Origin: Polaribacter sp. IC066
GTDB taxonomy: Bacteria > Bacteroidota > Bacteroidia > Flavobacteriales > Flavobacteriaceae
Direction of reading: 5' to 3'
NCBI RefSeq assembly: GCF_007997085.1
Contig: NZ_VORR01000042.1
Coordinates: 1 to 38,058 of the forward strand
Length of the DNA stretch: 38,058 nt
The position numbers and the translations under genes are program-made. The first letter of the stretch is position 1; each line of letters begins with the position of its first letter. The notes under the pieces are model-generated. The model was given only the letters and a program-made list of their open reading frames with translations, did no database searches and was not told the origin of the DNA. Below, in pieces: positions 8,163 to 16,572 of this stretch.

Positions 8163-8192
8163 TTGCCTATTTGTAGTTTGATTGTATCTTTG
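8163..8192 (+). promoter_or_regulatory. lysS promoter (-33 TTG, -7 TATCTTTG)
   Basis: TTG at 8163-8165, a 19-bp spacer, and TATCTTTG at 8185-8192, which matches TAnnTTTG exactly. The predicted start is near 8198, giving a leader of about 28 nt before the lysS ATG at 8226. Confidence 0.7.
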
Positions 8193-8225
8193 TGAACTAA
8201 TATCATCCGAAAATTTATACACCAA

Positions 8226-9920
8226 ATGCAATTATCAGAACAAGAAGTTGTACGAAGAGAAAAGCTTACAAAATTAAGAGATTTGGGCATCAATCCGTAT
8301 CCGGCAGACTTATTTCCAGTAGATTCAAATTCGAAAGAAATAAAACAAGAATATGTAGAAGGTAAACAGGTTGTAATTGCTGGTCGTATCATGGTCATAA
8401 ATATACAAGGAAAGGCTTCTTTTGGTCAATTGCAAGATGGTGCCGGCAGAATTCAGCTTTACTTTAATAGAGATGAAATTTGTGCTGGCGAAGACAAAAC
8501 ATTATACAATACCGTTTTTAAAAAATTATTGGATTTAGGCGATTTTATAGGCATTACTGGCACATTATTTACCACAAAAGTTGGTGAAAAAACAGTGATG
8601 GTAAAAGAGTTTAAATTACTCTCTAAAGCGTTAAAACCTTTACCTGTACCAAAAGTAAAAGACGGAATTACTTATGATGCTTTTAAAGATCCTGAATTAC
8701 GTTACAGACAGCGTTATGCAGATTTAGTAGTAAATCCGCATGTGAAAGAAGTATTTATAAAACGCACAAAATTGTTTAATGCAATGCGTACCTTTTTTAA
8801 TGATGCTGGTTATTTTGAAGTGGAAACACCCGTATTACAACCTATTCCCGGAGGTGCAGCAGCAAGACCTTTTAAGACACATCACAATTCTTTAGACATA
8901 CCCTTATATATGAGAATTGCCAATGAATTATATCTAAAAAGATTAATTGTTGGTGGTTTTGATGGTGTGTATGAATTCTCGAAAAACTTTAGAAATGAAG
9001 GAATGGACAGAACCCATAATCCTGAATTTACAGCCATGGAAATCTATGTTTCTTACAAAGATTATAATTGGATGATGGCTTTTTGTGAGCAACTTTTAGA
9101 ACATTGTGCTATTGCGGTAAACGGAACCTCTGAAGCTACTTTTGGCGAACATAAAATAGATTTTAAAGCGCCGTATGCTAGAATTACGATGGCAGATTCT
9201 ATTAAACATTTTACTGGTTTTGACATTAATGGCAAGACAGAAGATGAAATAAGAACTGCGGCAAAATCCATGAAAATTGATGTAGATGAAACCATGGGGA
9301 AAGGAAAGTTAATTGATGAAATTTTTGGTGAAAAATGTGAAGGAAACTACATTCAGCCAACTTTTATTACTGATTATCCTAAAGAAATGTCTCCACTTTG
9401 TAAAGAACATAGAGACAACCCAGAACTTACAGAACGTTTTGAATTGATGGTTTGTGGTAAAGAGATTGCCAATGCATATTCTGAATTAAATGACCCAATT
9501 GATCAACGTGAGCGTTTTGAACATCAGCTAAAATTAGCTAAAAAAGGTGATGATGAAGCAACCGAATTTATAGATGAAGATTTTTTACGTGCGTTAGAAT
9601 ACGGAATGCCACCAACATCTGGAATGGGAATTGGTATGGACCGTTTAATTATGTTTTTAACAAATAATCAATCAATACAAGAAGTTTTATTCTTTCCGCA
9701 AATGCGACCAGAAAGAAAAGCGCCTTCTATAGAATTAAACGATGAAGAAAAAGCGGTTTTGGCAATCATTACCAAAACAGAAAAAATAGACTTAAATCAA
9801 TTGAAGGTTCAATCTGGTTTATCAAACAAAAAGTGGGATAAAACCATTAAGGGTTTGACTAAAAAAGATGTTGCCAAAGTTTTTAAAACGGATGAAGGTT
9901 TGTTTGTGGAGGTTTTATAA
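8226..9920 (+). CDS. lysS: Lysyl-tRNA synthetase (class II)
   Basis: Charges tRNA-Lys with lysine using ATP, in the cytoplasm. The N-terminal OB-fold anticodon-binding domain spans about residues 50-150 (VVIAGRIMVINIQGKASFGQLQD). The class II catalytic core follows with motif 1 near FFNDAGYFEVETPVLQPIPGG, the GGAAARPFKTHHNSLD loop, motif 2 (FRNEGMDRTHNPEFT) and motif 3 (GMGIGMDRLIMFL, about 465-477). At 564 aa it is some 60 residues longer than the E. coli enzyme (505). The extra C-terminal tail (from about LNDEEKAVLAII) looks like a small helical, winged-helix-like domain; to my knowledge such a tail is usual in Bacteroidota LysS. It has its own promoter and is followed by a terminator, so it is a single-gene unit. 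Confidence 0.97.
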   Translation: MQLSEQEVVRREKLTKLRDLGINPYPADLFPVDSNSKEIKQEYVEGKQVVIAGRIMVINIQGKASFGQLQDGAGRIQLYFNRDEICAGEDKTLYNTVFKKLLDLGDFIGITGTLFTTKVGEKTVMVKEFKLLSKALKPLPVPKVKDGITYDAFKDPELRYRQRYADLVVNPHVKEVFIKRTKLFNAMRTFFNDAGYFEVETPVLQPIPGGAAARPFKTHHNSLDIPLYMRIANELYLKRLIVGGFDGVYEFSKNFRNEGMDRTHNPEFTAMEIYVSYKDYNWMMAFCEQLLEHCAIAVNGTSEATFGEHKIDFKAPYARITMADSIKHFTGFDINGKTEDEIRTAAKSMKIDVDETMGKGKLIDEIFGEKCEGNYIQPTFITDYPKEMSPLCKEHRDNPELTERFELMVCGKEIANAYSELNDPIDQRERFEHQLKLAKKGDDEATEFIDEDFLRALEYGMPPTSGMGIGMDRLIMFLTNNQSIQEVLFFPQMRPERKAPSIELNDEEKAVLAIITKTEKIDLNQLKVQSGLSNKKWDKTIKGLTKKDVAKVFKTDEGLFVEVL

Positions 9921-9979
9921 TGATTTACATTCTTGCAATAATTACGCTGTATACCCCTAAATACATGGCATTTATGATA

Positions 9980-10028
9980 AAAATATCTATCGAAACTTAA
10001 TAACGTTAATTTTCGGTGGATATTTTTT
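9980..10028 (+). terminator. Terminator after lysS
   Basis: 16-bp stem, aaaatatctatcgaaa (9980-9995) with tttcggtggatatttt (10011-10026), containing two G-T pairs. The loop is 15 nt and the T run extends to 10028. It lies 60 bases after the lysS stop. Confidence 0.75.
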
Positions 10029-10044
10029 TAATCTGAACCTAAAA

Positions 10045-10803
10045 ATGCTTAAAACAACTAAATTTTATTTTTTAATCTTATGTGTTTGTTTTTATTTTAA
10101 AACAAATGCTCAATATTTTGTAAATATAGAATCTGGTGCGGTTTTTACGGGTTTAAATGATATTAGAAGAGGCGTTGACGGCACACTTTTGTCGTTAAGA
10201 AATGATCTAGAGAGTCCGTCAAGCCCATTTTTAAGGCTTCGTTTAGGATTTTTACATAACGAGAAACACTACTTTTCTTTGCTGTATGCACCTTTAAAAT
10301 TAACAGCTACTGGTTCTTTAAATTCTGATGTTTTGTTCGACGGCATAAATTATAAGGCAAATTTACCTTTAGAAGCTATTTATAAATTTAACTCTTATCG
10401 ATTTACCTACAACCGCAGAATTATAAACACCGATGCCTTTAAATTGGGTCTTGGTTTGTCTGCTAAAATTAGAGATGCTGGCTCATCTTTAAGAAATGAA
10501 AACGAATTTGCTAGCGATTTTAACGTAGGTTTTGTGCCTTTAATTAATATTATAAGTACTTGGCAAATTTCTAAAAAGTTCGGCTTTGAACTTTTTGGAG
10601 ACGGACTTGCAGCAAGTAGAGGCCGAGCTATTGATATTGCCATAACAACAACCTATAATTTTACCAAAAATTTGCAAGCTAATGTAGGCTATAGAATTTT
10701 AGATGGCGGCTCTGACGGAAAAGGTAGTTATAACTTTGTTCAGTTTCATTTCGCAGTTATTAGTCTAACCTATCAATTTAAAAAAATAAACACCTCATAT
10801 TAA
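10045..10803 (+). CDS. Putative outer-membrane beta-barrel protein
   Basis: A 252-aa exported protein of unrecognised function. A signal peptide covers about residues 1-22 (hydrophobic FYFLILCVCFYF, cleavage near TNAQ). The mature chain consists of amphipathic strands with aromatic girdles (RLRLGFLHNEKHYFSLLYAPL, YRFTYNRRII, AFKLGLGLSAKIRD, LQANVGYRILDGGSD, FHFAVISLTYQF), consistent with a barrel of about eight to ten strands inserted in the outer membrane. A similar small barrel is often annotated only as hypothetical in flavobacteria. It starts directly after the lysS terminator, so it needs its own promoter, but no clear TAnnTTTG box is visible in the 16 bases between. No partner gene suggests a role. 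Confidence 0.75.
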   Translation: MLKTTKFYFLILCVCFYFKTNAQYFVNIESGAVFTGLNDIRRGVDGTLLSLRNDLESPSSPFLRLRLGFLHNEKHYFSLLYAPLKLTATGSLNSDVLFDGINYKANLPLEAIYKFNSYRFTYNRRIINTDAFKLGLGLSAKIRDAGSSLRNENEFASDFNVGFVPLINIISTWQISKKFGFELFGDGLAASRGRAIDIAITTTYNFTKNLQANVGYRILDGGSDGKGSYNFVQFHFAVISLTYQFKKINTSY

Positions 10804-10991
10804 ACACGTTACTAAAATATCTTTATGAGCAAAATTAATAAGTTTTTATTTACAGTAGGTTTAAAAGACTGTGCTCTTCACTAAAGCTTAAATGACTTGT
10901 ATAAGAACATTTAAAGACTCAATAAAGTATAAAACTCATTTCTAAATAGCGAAACAAGAAAAAAATAGCTCTTTTTTATGCAATATTTCGA

Positions 10992-11022
10992 TTGATTAAT
11001 AAAAAATTTTCTTCTAATTTTG
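10992..11022 (+). promoter_or_regulatory. Glutaminase promoter
   Basis: TTG at 10992-10994, a 20-bp spacer, and TAATTTTG at 11015-11022, matching TAnnTTTG. The -7 box contains the TTG at 11020 that would otherwise be a possible start codon, so translation must begin further down, at the ATG at 11041. Confidence 0.65.
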
Positions 11023-11040
11023 ATAAAATTAAAATCGTTC

Positions 11041-11958
11041 ATGAAAAACTATAAAAAAATTATTGAAGACATTTACCTTGATCTTAAAAACATTGATGAC
11101 CTCGGTAAAGTTGCCAACTATATTCCTGAATTAGGGAATGTATCTGCAGATAATTTTGGAATTCATATTACAACCATAGACCATAAAAATTTTGGCGTTG
11201 GTAATGCAGATGATAAATTTTCGATACAAAGTATCTCTAAAATTTTAACCCTAACATTAGCTTATAAATTAGAAGGAGAAAAATTATGGGACCGAGTAGA
11301 TGTTGAGCCCTCTGGAAACCCTTTTAACTCCTTTTTACAACTAGAAACAGACCTTGGTAAACCTAGAAATCCGTTTATAAACGCCGGTGCCATTGTAGTT
11401 TGTGATATTTTAATGAGCCATTTAAAAAACCCTAAAAAAGAGTTTCTTGATTTCTGTAGAGAAATTTCAAATAATGAATCTTTAAATTATTCTGATAAAG
11501 TTGCACAATCAGAAAAAGTAACAGGCTTTAGAAATATTGCCCTTTGTAATTTTATAAAATCTTTCGGTAATATTAAAAATGATGTTGATGAAGTTTTAGA
11601 TTTTTATTTTTATACCTGTTCTCTAGAAATGACTTGCAAAGAACTCTCGCAAATATTTCTTTTTTTGGCTGATGAAGATTTTGTTACCCATAAAGGCAAT
11701 AGCATTATTACCATGAGCCAAGCAAAAAGAATTAATGCTATTTTGCTAACATGTGGTTTTTATGATGAATCTGGTGAATTTGCTTTTAGAGTTGGTTTGC
11801 CCGGAAAAAGTGGCGTTGGTGGTGGTATTGTGGCGATTCATCCTGATCAGTATTGTATTACCGTTTGGAGTCCTAAATTAAACAAAAAGGGGAATTCTTA
11901 TAAAGGAATGTTATTTTTAGAAAAATTCACAACAAAAACAGCGTCTTCTATTTTTTAA
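11041..11958 (+). CDS. glsA: Glutaminase (beta-lactamase-like fold)
   Basis: Hydrolyses L-glutamine to glutamate and ammonia in the cytoplasm. At 305 aa it is the normal size for the GlsA/YbaS family. The catalytic Ser-x-x-Lys motif is in FSIQSISKILTL (about residue 60). Other family marks are EPSGNPFNS, the INAGAIVV segment, the Tyr and Lys of the central region, and the C-terminal GLPGKSGVGGGIVAI, which shapes the active site. The ATG at 11041 is chosen over the TTG at 11020, because the TTG lies inside the predicted -7 box and the family normally starts close to this Met. It is flanked by non-coding DNA on both sides and appears monocistronic. It may help supply ammonia, or glutamate in response to acid or nitrogen conditions, as in other bacteria; nothing here tells which. 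Confidence 0.95.
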   Translation: MKNYKKIIEDIYLDLKNIDDLGKVANYIPELGNVSADNFGIHITTIDHKNFGVGNADDKFSIQSISKILTLTLAYKLEGEKLWDRVDVEPSGNPFNSFLQLETDLGKPRNPFINAGAIVVCDILMSHLKNPKKEFLDFCREISNNESLNYSDKVAQSEKVTGFRNIALCNFIKSFGNIKNDVDEVLDFYFYTCSLEMTCKELSQIFLFLADEDFVTHKGNSIITMSQAKRINAILLTCGFYDESGEFAFRVGLPGKSGVGGGIVAIHPDQYCITVWSPKLNKKGNSYKGMLFLEKFTTKTASSIF

Positions 11959-12193
11959 TTTTTGATTAAAATTTAAGAAAAAAGACTATTTACAGAAAAA
12001 CTGTTGTGGCTGTATTCATACTAAATCGTTAACATCTATTTAAACAAATTAAGCAATAAACTACCTTTTAAAGTAAAACCCACTTAAGCCTATATACTAT
12101 TAGTTTTTCATAAACCCCTATGGATTTATGAATCATTAATTTAATGTTGGCTTAAATAAATCTTACTTATAAAGGTAAATTTACCACTACATT
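11959..12193. other. Non-coding gap with a nested hairpin region
   Basis: No gene seen. A stem ttcataaaccc / ggatttatgaa (12107-12117, 12122-12132, one mismatch) sits inside a wider taagcc/ggctta pair near 12085-12160. No T run follows on either strand, so it does not look like a terminator. Confidence 0.35.
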
Positions 12194-12316
12194 TTATTTC
12201 TTGTCAGGATAGTTTTCTTCTTTTTGTTTCTTGCTTGAGTAGATAACATTATATATGGTTAAGCCCATGTATATAGAAAATATTAGACCTCCTACTATAA
12301 AAAATCCTATATTCAT
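12194..12316 (-). CDS. Very small membrane protein (40 aa)
   Basis: ORF of 40 codons starting at ATG 12316, inside the ATGA overlap with the stop of the preceding small ORF. The product has one hydrophobic helix at its N-terminus (MNIGFFIVGGLIFSIYMGLT) followed by a short, strongly charged tail ending KKQKEENYPDKK. This is the usual layout of a single-pass small membrane protein with a cytoplasmic tail. I recognise no family. The precise start/stop overlap with another membrane ORF argues that both are real and co-translated. Confidence 0.5.
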   Translation of the reverse strand: MNIGFFIVGGLIFSIYMGLTIYNVIYSSKKQKEENYPDKK

Positions 12317-12483
12317 GTTGTCCTTCTTTGTCTTATTGCTATTGCAAATAATAATATTGTACCCGGCCAGTGCGCAGAATATTGTGCTTCATCGGTCATA
12401 CCTAATATCCCATATCCTACAGAATATAATAAACACAGGAATGCTAAAATAATTGGGTACCATTTTAAAATAAAACTTTTCAT
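12313..12483 (-). CDS. Small membrane protein (56 aa)
   Basis: ORF of 56 codons starting at ATG 12483. It has a hydrophobic first helix (WYPIILAFLCLLYSVGYGIL, about residues 8-27), a polar loop (MTDEAQYSAHWPG), and a second hydrophobic stretch (TILLFAIAI) ending in a basic tail RQRRTT. This fits a two-segment membrane protein with positively charged inside ends. Its TGA overlaps the ATG of the following 40-aa ORF (ATGA). No family is recognised and no clear promoter box is visible upstream. It is too short for most gene finders, so it may be missing from related annotations. Confidence 0.5.
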   Translation of the reverse strand: MKSFILKWYPIILAFLCLLYSVGYGILGMTDEAQYSAHWPGTILLFAIAIRQRRTT

Positions 12484-12819
12484 CTTTTAATATATTTCTT
12501 AATTATAGTTTAATGTACGAAATAAGAAGGCACCAAGTTGAAAATAAAGAACTAATTATTTTTAGAAATGCTATTTATAATTAATATTGTTAACGGTAAT
12601 GATTCATTCGCTTTAAAGACCATCCGTAATCTGTTAATAACAAATTTATCAGCCTAAAAAAAACAGTAACATCTAAAATTTCACTGTTTTAACATTCTCA
12701 AAAAAATAGTGTAATTTTTTAAAAATATCTTTTGAAGCAATCATTTTTATTTTTAAAACTTCATTTAGGTTTTAAATAAAGAAGAATAAACTTTCTCTTT
12801 TCAACAAATACGAAATAAC
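12484..12819. other. Non-coding gap with a minus-strand terminator-like hairpin
   Basis: AT-rich sequence without a supported gene. At 12660-12690 a stem aaaacagt / actgtttt has a 15-nt loop and is preceded on the plus strand by an A run from 12656. Read on the minus strand it is a hairpin followed by T residues, like an intrinsic terminator. No transcript is evident that would end there, since the pullulanase remnant lies on the other strand. Confidence 0.4.
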
Positions 12820-14807
12820 ATGAAATTGCAAAAAATTTTATGCTCCCTAATCGCAACTATGGTTCTTACTTCTTGCTCAAAAAAACTCACTACTCTTTCA
12901 TCCATAGATACCTTTACTACTACAAGCACAAATCTTTGATTATCCTATTCTAAAGAAAAATCTACTTTTAAAATTTGGTCACCAACAGCAACAGCATTAA
13001 AATTAAATTTTTACAAAACAGGAAACAATTCTAAAATTTTTAAAACTCATAATTTAAAAGTTGATACAATTGGGGTTTGGTCTGCAACTATTCAAGGAGA
13101 TTTAGAGGGCACCTACTATACCTATCAAACGAATGTAAATAATTGTTGGTTTGCAGAAACCCCGGGTATTTATGCAAAATCAGTGGGGTGTAAATAGCAA
13201 TAGAACTATGGTTTTAAATTTTGATAAAACAAATTCTAAAAACTGGAAAAGTGATACCTATGTAAAATTAAATTCGCCAAACGATGCCATTCTATACGAA
13301 CTTCATATTAGAGATATCACCATTCAAAAAGAAGCAAATTCGTCTTTTGCTGGCAAATATATTGGCTTGGTTGAACAACGAACAAAAAGCCATCAAAACA
13401 TGTCAACAGCTATCGAACACATCAAAGAACTAGGTATTACGCACGTTCATTTATTACCAGCGTTTGATCAGTATTCAATTGACGAAACTAATTTAGAAAA
13501 AGCGCAATTTAACTGGGGTTATGATCCAAAAAATTACAATGCTCCCGAAGGTTCTTTTTCTACAAATCCGTTTGATGCGAGCGTTAGAATCATAGAATTT
13601 AAAACCATAGTAAAAGTATTTCATGATGCCAATATCGGCGTTATTTTATATGTTGTGTATAACATTACAGGCAGAACAGAGAACTCAAATTTTAATTTAG
13701 AAAACCCTGATTACTATTATCGATTTGATCAAAATGGTAACTTTTCTGATGCCGCAGCTTGTGGCAACGAAACTGCATCCGAAAAAGAAATGATGCGTAA
13801 ATTTATGCTGGCGTCTGTAAAACATTGAACCCAAGAATATCATTTAGATGGTTTTCGATTTGATTTAATGGGAATTCATGATCTTAAAACTATAAATTTA
13901 TTAGCAGATGAAGTAAAAAAAATAACCCAAATGCACTTATTTATGGCGAAGGATGGACCGCAGGAGACTCCACGCTTCCAGAAAAAAAACAAGCACTGAA
14001 AAAACACACAAATCAAATGCCGAAAATAGCCGCTTTTTCTAATGATTTAAGGGACGGATTAAAAGGTTCTGTTTTTGAAGATAAAAGCAAAGGTTTTGTA
14101 AGCGGTGCAAAAAACACCGAAGAATCTATAAAATTTGGAATTGTAGGTGCTATTCAACATACTCAAATTGAGTATCAGCAGGTTAATTATTCTAATAAGC
14201 CATGGGCAAATGAACCTTGGCAAGCTATAAATTATGTTTCTTGTCATGACAATCATACCTTGTTTGATAAATTAAAAATATCGAAACCAAAAGCGTACGA
14301 AAAAGAAATTAAAGCGATGCATCAACTAGCATCTGCCATTGTTTTAACCTCTCAAGGAACGCCTTTTTTACACGCAGATTCAGAAATGATGCGGACCAAA
14401 AACGGTGAACATAATTCTTATAAATCTCTAGATTCCATCAATCAAATTAATTGGAATTTAAAAGCAAAAAATGCAGATGTTGCCACTTATTTTCAGAATT
14501 TAATCAAATTAAGAAAAAACATCCTGCCTTTAGAATGAGCACTGCAAAAGAGGTGCAACAAAATTTAGAGTTTCTAAAAGTAGAAAACGGTTTTATTTCG
14601 TATCAACTTAAAAATAATGCAACTAATGATTCTTGGAAAACAATAGTAATACTTTACAATGCCAAAAATAAGCCAATGGAATGCGCATTACAGAAATCTT
14701 GGAATATTGCTATTTTAGGCAATCATTTTTATTTCGACGCTAAAAATTCCATCTCCAAAAAGATAAGCATTCCAGCAATTTTAATGGCAATTCTATTCGA
14801 AGAGTAA
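12820..14807 (+). pseudogene. Type I pullulanase (GH13) lipoprotein, decayed
   Basis: A full-length but dead gene for a starch- or glycogen-debranching enzyme that would cut alpha-1,6 bonds. The ATG at 12820 opens a lipoprotein signal (MVLTSCSKK). A carbohydrate-binding CBM48-like segment follows (FKIWSPTATALKLNFYKTG), then the GH13 barrel: AILYELHIRD, the HLDGFRFDLMG nucleophile strand, the IYGEGWTAGD acid/base region and VSCHDNHT. The frame is broken by TGA at 12937-12939, an extra G in the run 13185-13188, TGA in place of the expected TGG at 13826-13828, a lost base in the A run 13915-13922, and another in the A run 14514-14519. The end-to-end length of about 660 codons is that of intact family members, so decay is by point lesions without large deletion. 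It was probably part of extracellular or periplasmic polysaccharide use. Confidence 0.9.
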
Positions 14808-14879
14808 TTTGTAAATCTATAATTTTATGCAATTTAAAAAATTAAATAAATAACTCTAAAAAATCATCAACCAAAAAAT

Positions 14880-15649
14880 ATGGAACAAAATAGCATCGAT
14901 TTATTTGAAGAAATTTTTAAGACTCCTAAAGAACATAGCGGAACCGTGGTAGAAAAACACCTTCAAAAATTAAGGGAATTAGATCAATATTTACCACCGA
15001 CGCAATCTTTTTTTATTGTGACCAATACCAGTACTCAAAAATCCGTTTGTGAGTAACAATTCCGAATTCACCCTTGGTTTAGACAGAGAGCGAATGGCAA
15101 CAGAAGGCGCTCCCTATCGGTTTTCTCATTTTCACCATAAGATATTTCTATTCGGATGCGTGCACTAGATGGTTTGATGGTCTATACCATGACAGAGATA
15201 AACAAAGAAGACCGAAATAAGGTAAGTTATACATAGAATTTTAGAGTAAAAAATAGCAAAGGCGAATATCTAAATATATATGAACACCAACCACCAACCT
15301 ATTTTAATGTATCTGGTAAACCCATAATTGGCATTGCACATCAAAGTATACTTGGTGGCGGAGAAAGACGCCCAATAATTGCTACAATAAAGAAGTTGAA
15401 TAATAAGAATGAGCACGAAACTATTTACTACAAAAATCACTCACAAAAGCTAGTATCGATTTCTTTAACGAATAGAGAAAAAGACATTGTTCGTTTATTA
15501 GCTATAAATAATACATCAAATGAAATTGCAGAAAAATTATGCATTAGTTATCATACGGTAGGTGTTCAAAGAAAAAATATTCTAGAAAACTTAATTTTAG
15601 CCCTACTAAAGAGTTCGTGCAGTATTGTTTGATTAACCTCTTATTTTAA
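14880..15649 (+). pseudogene. PAS-LuxR type transcriptional regulator, decayed
   Basis: Remnant of a regulator of about 255 aa, with an N-terminal PAS-like sensor region and a C-terminal LuxR-type helix-turn-helix. The start MEQNSIDLFEEIFK reads normally to a TAA at 15054. The frame then resumes in +1 (FVSNNSEFTLGLDRERM), shifts back near 15138 (a missing base in a probable CATGAAGAT), and has TAG at 15234-15236 where family members have Trp. It then runs through the HTH (LTNREKDIVRLLAINNTSNE, then IAEKLCISYHTV, about 15460-15580). A last shift near 15590 puts the C-terminal segment (EFVQYCLINLL) in another frame, ending at 15647-15649. At least four lesions make function very unlikely. It stands 72 bases behind the dead pullulanase gene, suggesting both were lost together. 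Confidence 0.85.
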
Positions 15650-15662
15650 ATAAGAGATTAAT
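15632..15662. terminator. Hairpin at the end of the LuxR remnant
   Basis: 12-bp stem attaacctctta (15632-15643) / taagagattaat (15651-15662) with one mismatch and a 7-nt loop. No long T run follows, so it is a weak terminator candidate. It overlaps the last codons of the pseudogene. Confidence 0.5.
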
Positions 15663-15837
15663 CTTACCTATTTTATTAAAATAACAATCATCTTTAGCTA
15701 TTCTGAAATGATACTCGATAAAAAACAGTGCTCATAACGTTATGATAAATTTTAATTTTCTGTCTATATTTTAAGCGTTGCCTAAATTTTTAACGTATTC
15801 CTAGAATCAGACCTTACCAAATAAACGACTTTAAAAG

Positions 15838-16464
15838 CTACTTAAACTTCATTCCTAAATGCACTACTTTTTTTGTTTCAAAGAAATCTTCTTCAAAATA
15901 AGCAGGCAAATCATAAATAGTAGCAGAAGTATATAATTTTAATTCATCAGTTAAATCTCCTCCTTTTAGGTAAAGAATTCCGTTTTTTATAAGGTGATTT
16001 TGTTTTTTTGCAATTTTACCTTTGTTCCATCTTACAAAAGTTTCCATGTGTGCCACGGCTCTACTTACAATAAAATCGTAGGTTCCTTTTAACTCTTCTA
16101 CCCTACCATTGGTTGTTTTTACATTTTCTAAACCTAAACCGGCCACAACTTCATCAACCACTTTTATCTTTTTACCGATAGAGTCTACCAAATGAAAATT
16201 AGCTTCAGGAAATAAGATGGCTAACGGAATTCCGGGAAAACCGCCACCTGTACCAACATCTAATATTTGTGCTCCTGGTTTAAACTGAACAACTTGAGCA
16301 ATCCCTAATGAATGTAAAACATGACGCAGATACAACTCGTCGATATCTTTTCTAGAAACCACGTTTATTTTCAAGTTCCAGTCTTGGTATAATTCTTGTA
16401 GCTTGGTAAACTGACTGATTTGAGTTTCCGATAAGTTTGTAAAATACTTGTGAATAAGTTCCAT
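15838..16464 (-). CDS. rsmG: 16S rRNA m7G527 methyltransferase RsmG (GidB)
   Basis: Methylates N7 of G527 in 16S rRNA using S-adenosylmethionine; loss gives low-level streptomycin resistance in other bacteria. The protein is 208 aa from the ATG at 16464, the usual size. It opens with MELIHKYFTNLSETQISQF, followed by NVVSRKDIDELYLRHVLHSL (the conserved helix before the SAM site), the SAM-binding glycine loop LDVGTGGGFPGIPLAI, and FIVSRAVAHMETFVRW. An upstream in-frame ATG at 16500 adds 12 residues not usual for the family, so the internal start is preferred. It is divergent from the desaturase gene and stands alone. Confidence 0.95.
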   Translation of the reverse strand: MELIHKYFTNLSETQISQFTKLQELYQDWNLKINVVSRKDIDELYLRHVLHSLGIAQVVQFKPGAQILDVGTGGGFPGIPLAILFPEANFHLVDSIGKKIKVVDEVVAGLGLENVKTTNGRVEELKGTYDFIVSRAVAHMETFVRWNKGKIAKKQNHLIKNGILYLKGGDLTDELKLYTSATIYDLPAYFEEDFFETKKVVHLGMKFK

Positions 16465-16546
16465 AAAAAAATAATTATTCGCAAAAATAATGTAATTCAA
16501 ATCAAATTAATACGTTTACAAGAATATCATCTGACAAAAAATACCT

Positions 16547-16554
16547 TATTTTTG
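16547..16554 (+). promoter_or_regulatory. -7 box upstream of the desaturase gene
   Basis: TATTTTTG matches TAnnTTTG, 18 bases before the ATG at 16573. No convincing TTG is seen at the -33 distance. Confidence 0.45.
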
Positions 16555-16572
16555 TACTTATTACAATATTAT

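Noticed and set aside
7961..8176. 71-codon plus-strand ORF and an opposing 87-codon ORF between the DUF4407 gene and lysS
   Set aside because: Both run through the hairpins, the T10 terminator and the promoter boxes of the candidate small RNA and lysS; their composition is that of non-coding AT-rich DNA.
11020..11040. TTG start giving a seven-residue longer glutaminase
   Set aside because: The TTG is part of the -7 box TAATTTTG, so it would lie upstream of the transcription start.
12107..12132. Hairpin after glutaminase as a terminator
   Set aside because: No T run follows on either strand and the stem has a mismatch.
12255..12452. 65-codon plus-strand ORF
   Set aside because: It is antisense to the two overlapping small membrane ORFs, whose coupling and topology are more convincing.
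12820..12939. Independent 39-aa lipoprotein gene
   Set aside because: It is the signal-peptide part of the pullulanase gene; the frame continues past the TGA with clear CBM48-like sequence.
13826..13828. TGA read as Trp (alternative genetic code)
   Set aside because: Intact genes here, such as blaI and several others, use TGA as a normal stop, and the same gene has other lesions.
16450..16572. Longer desaturase start overlapping rsmG
   Set aside because: The 41 extra residues are antisense to the rsmG start and contain the -7 box; the ATG at 16573 fits the family.
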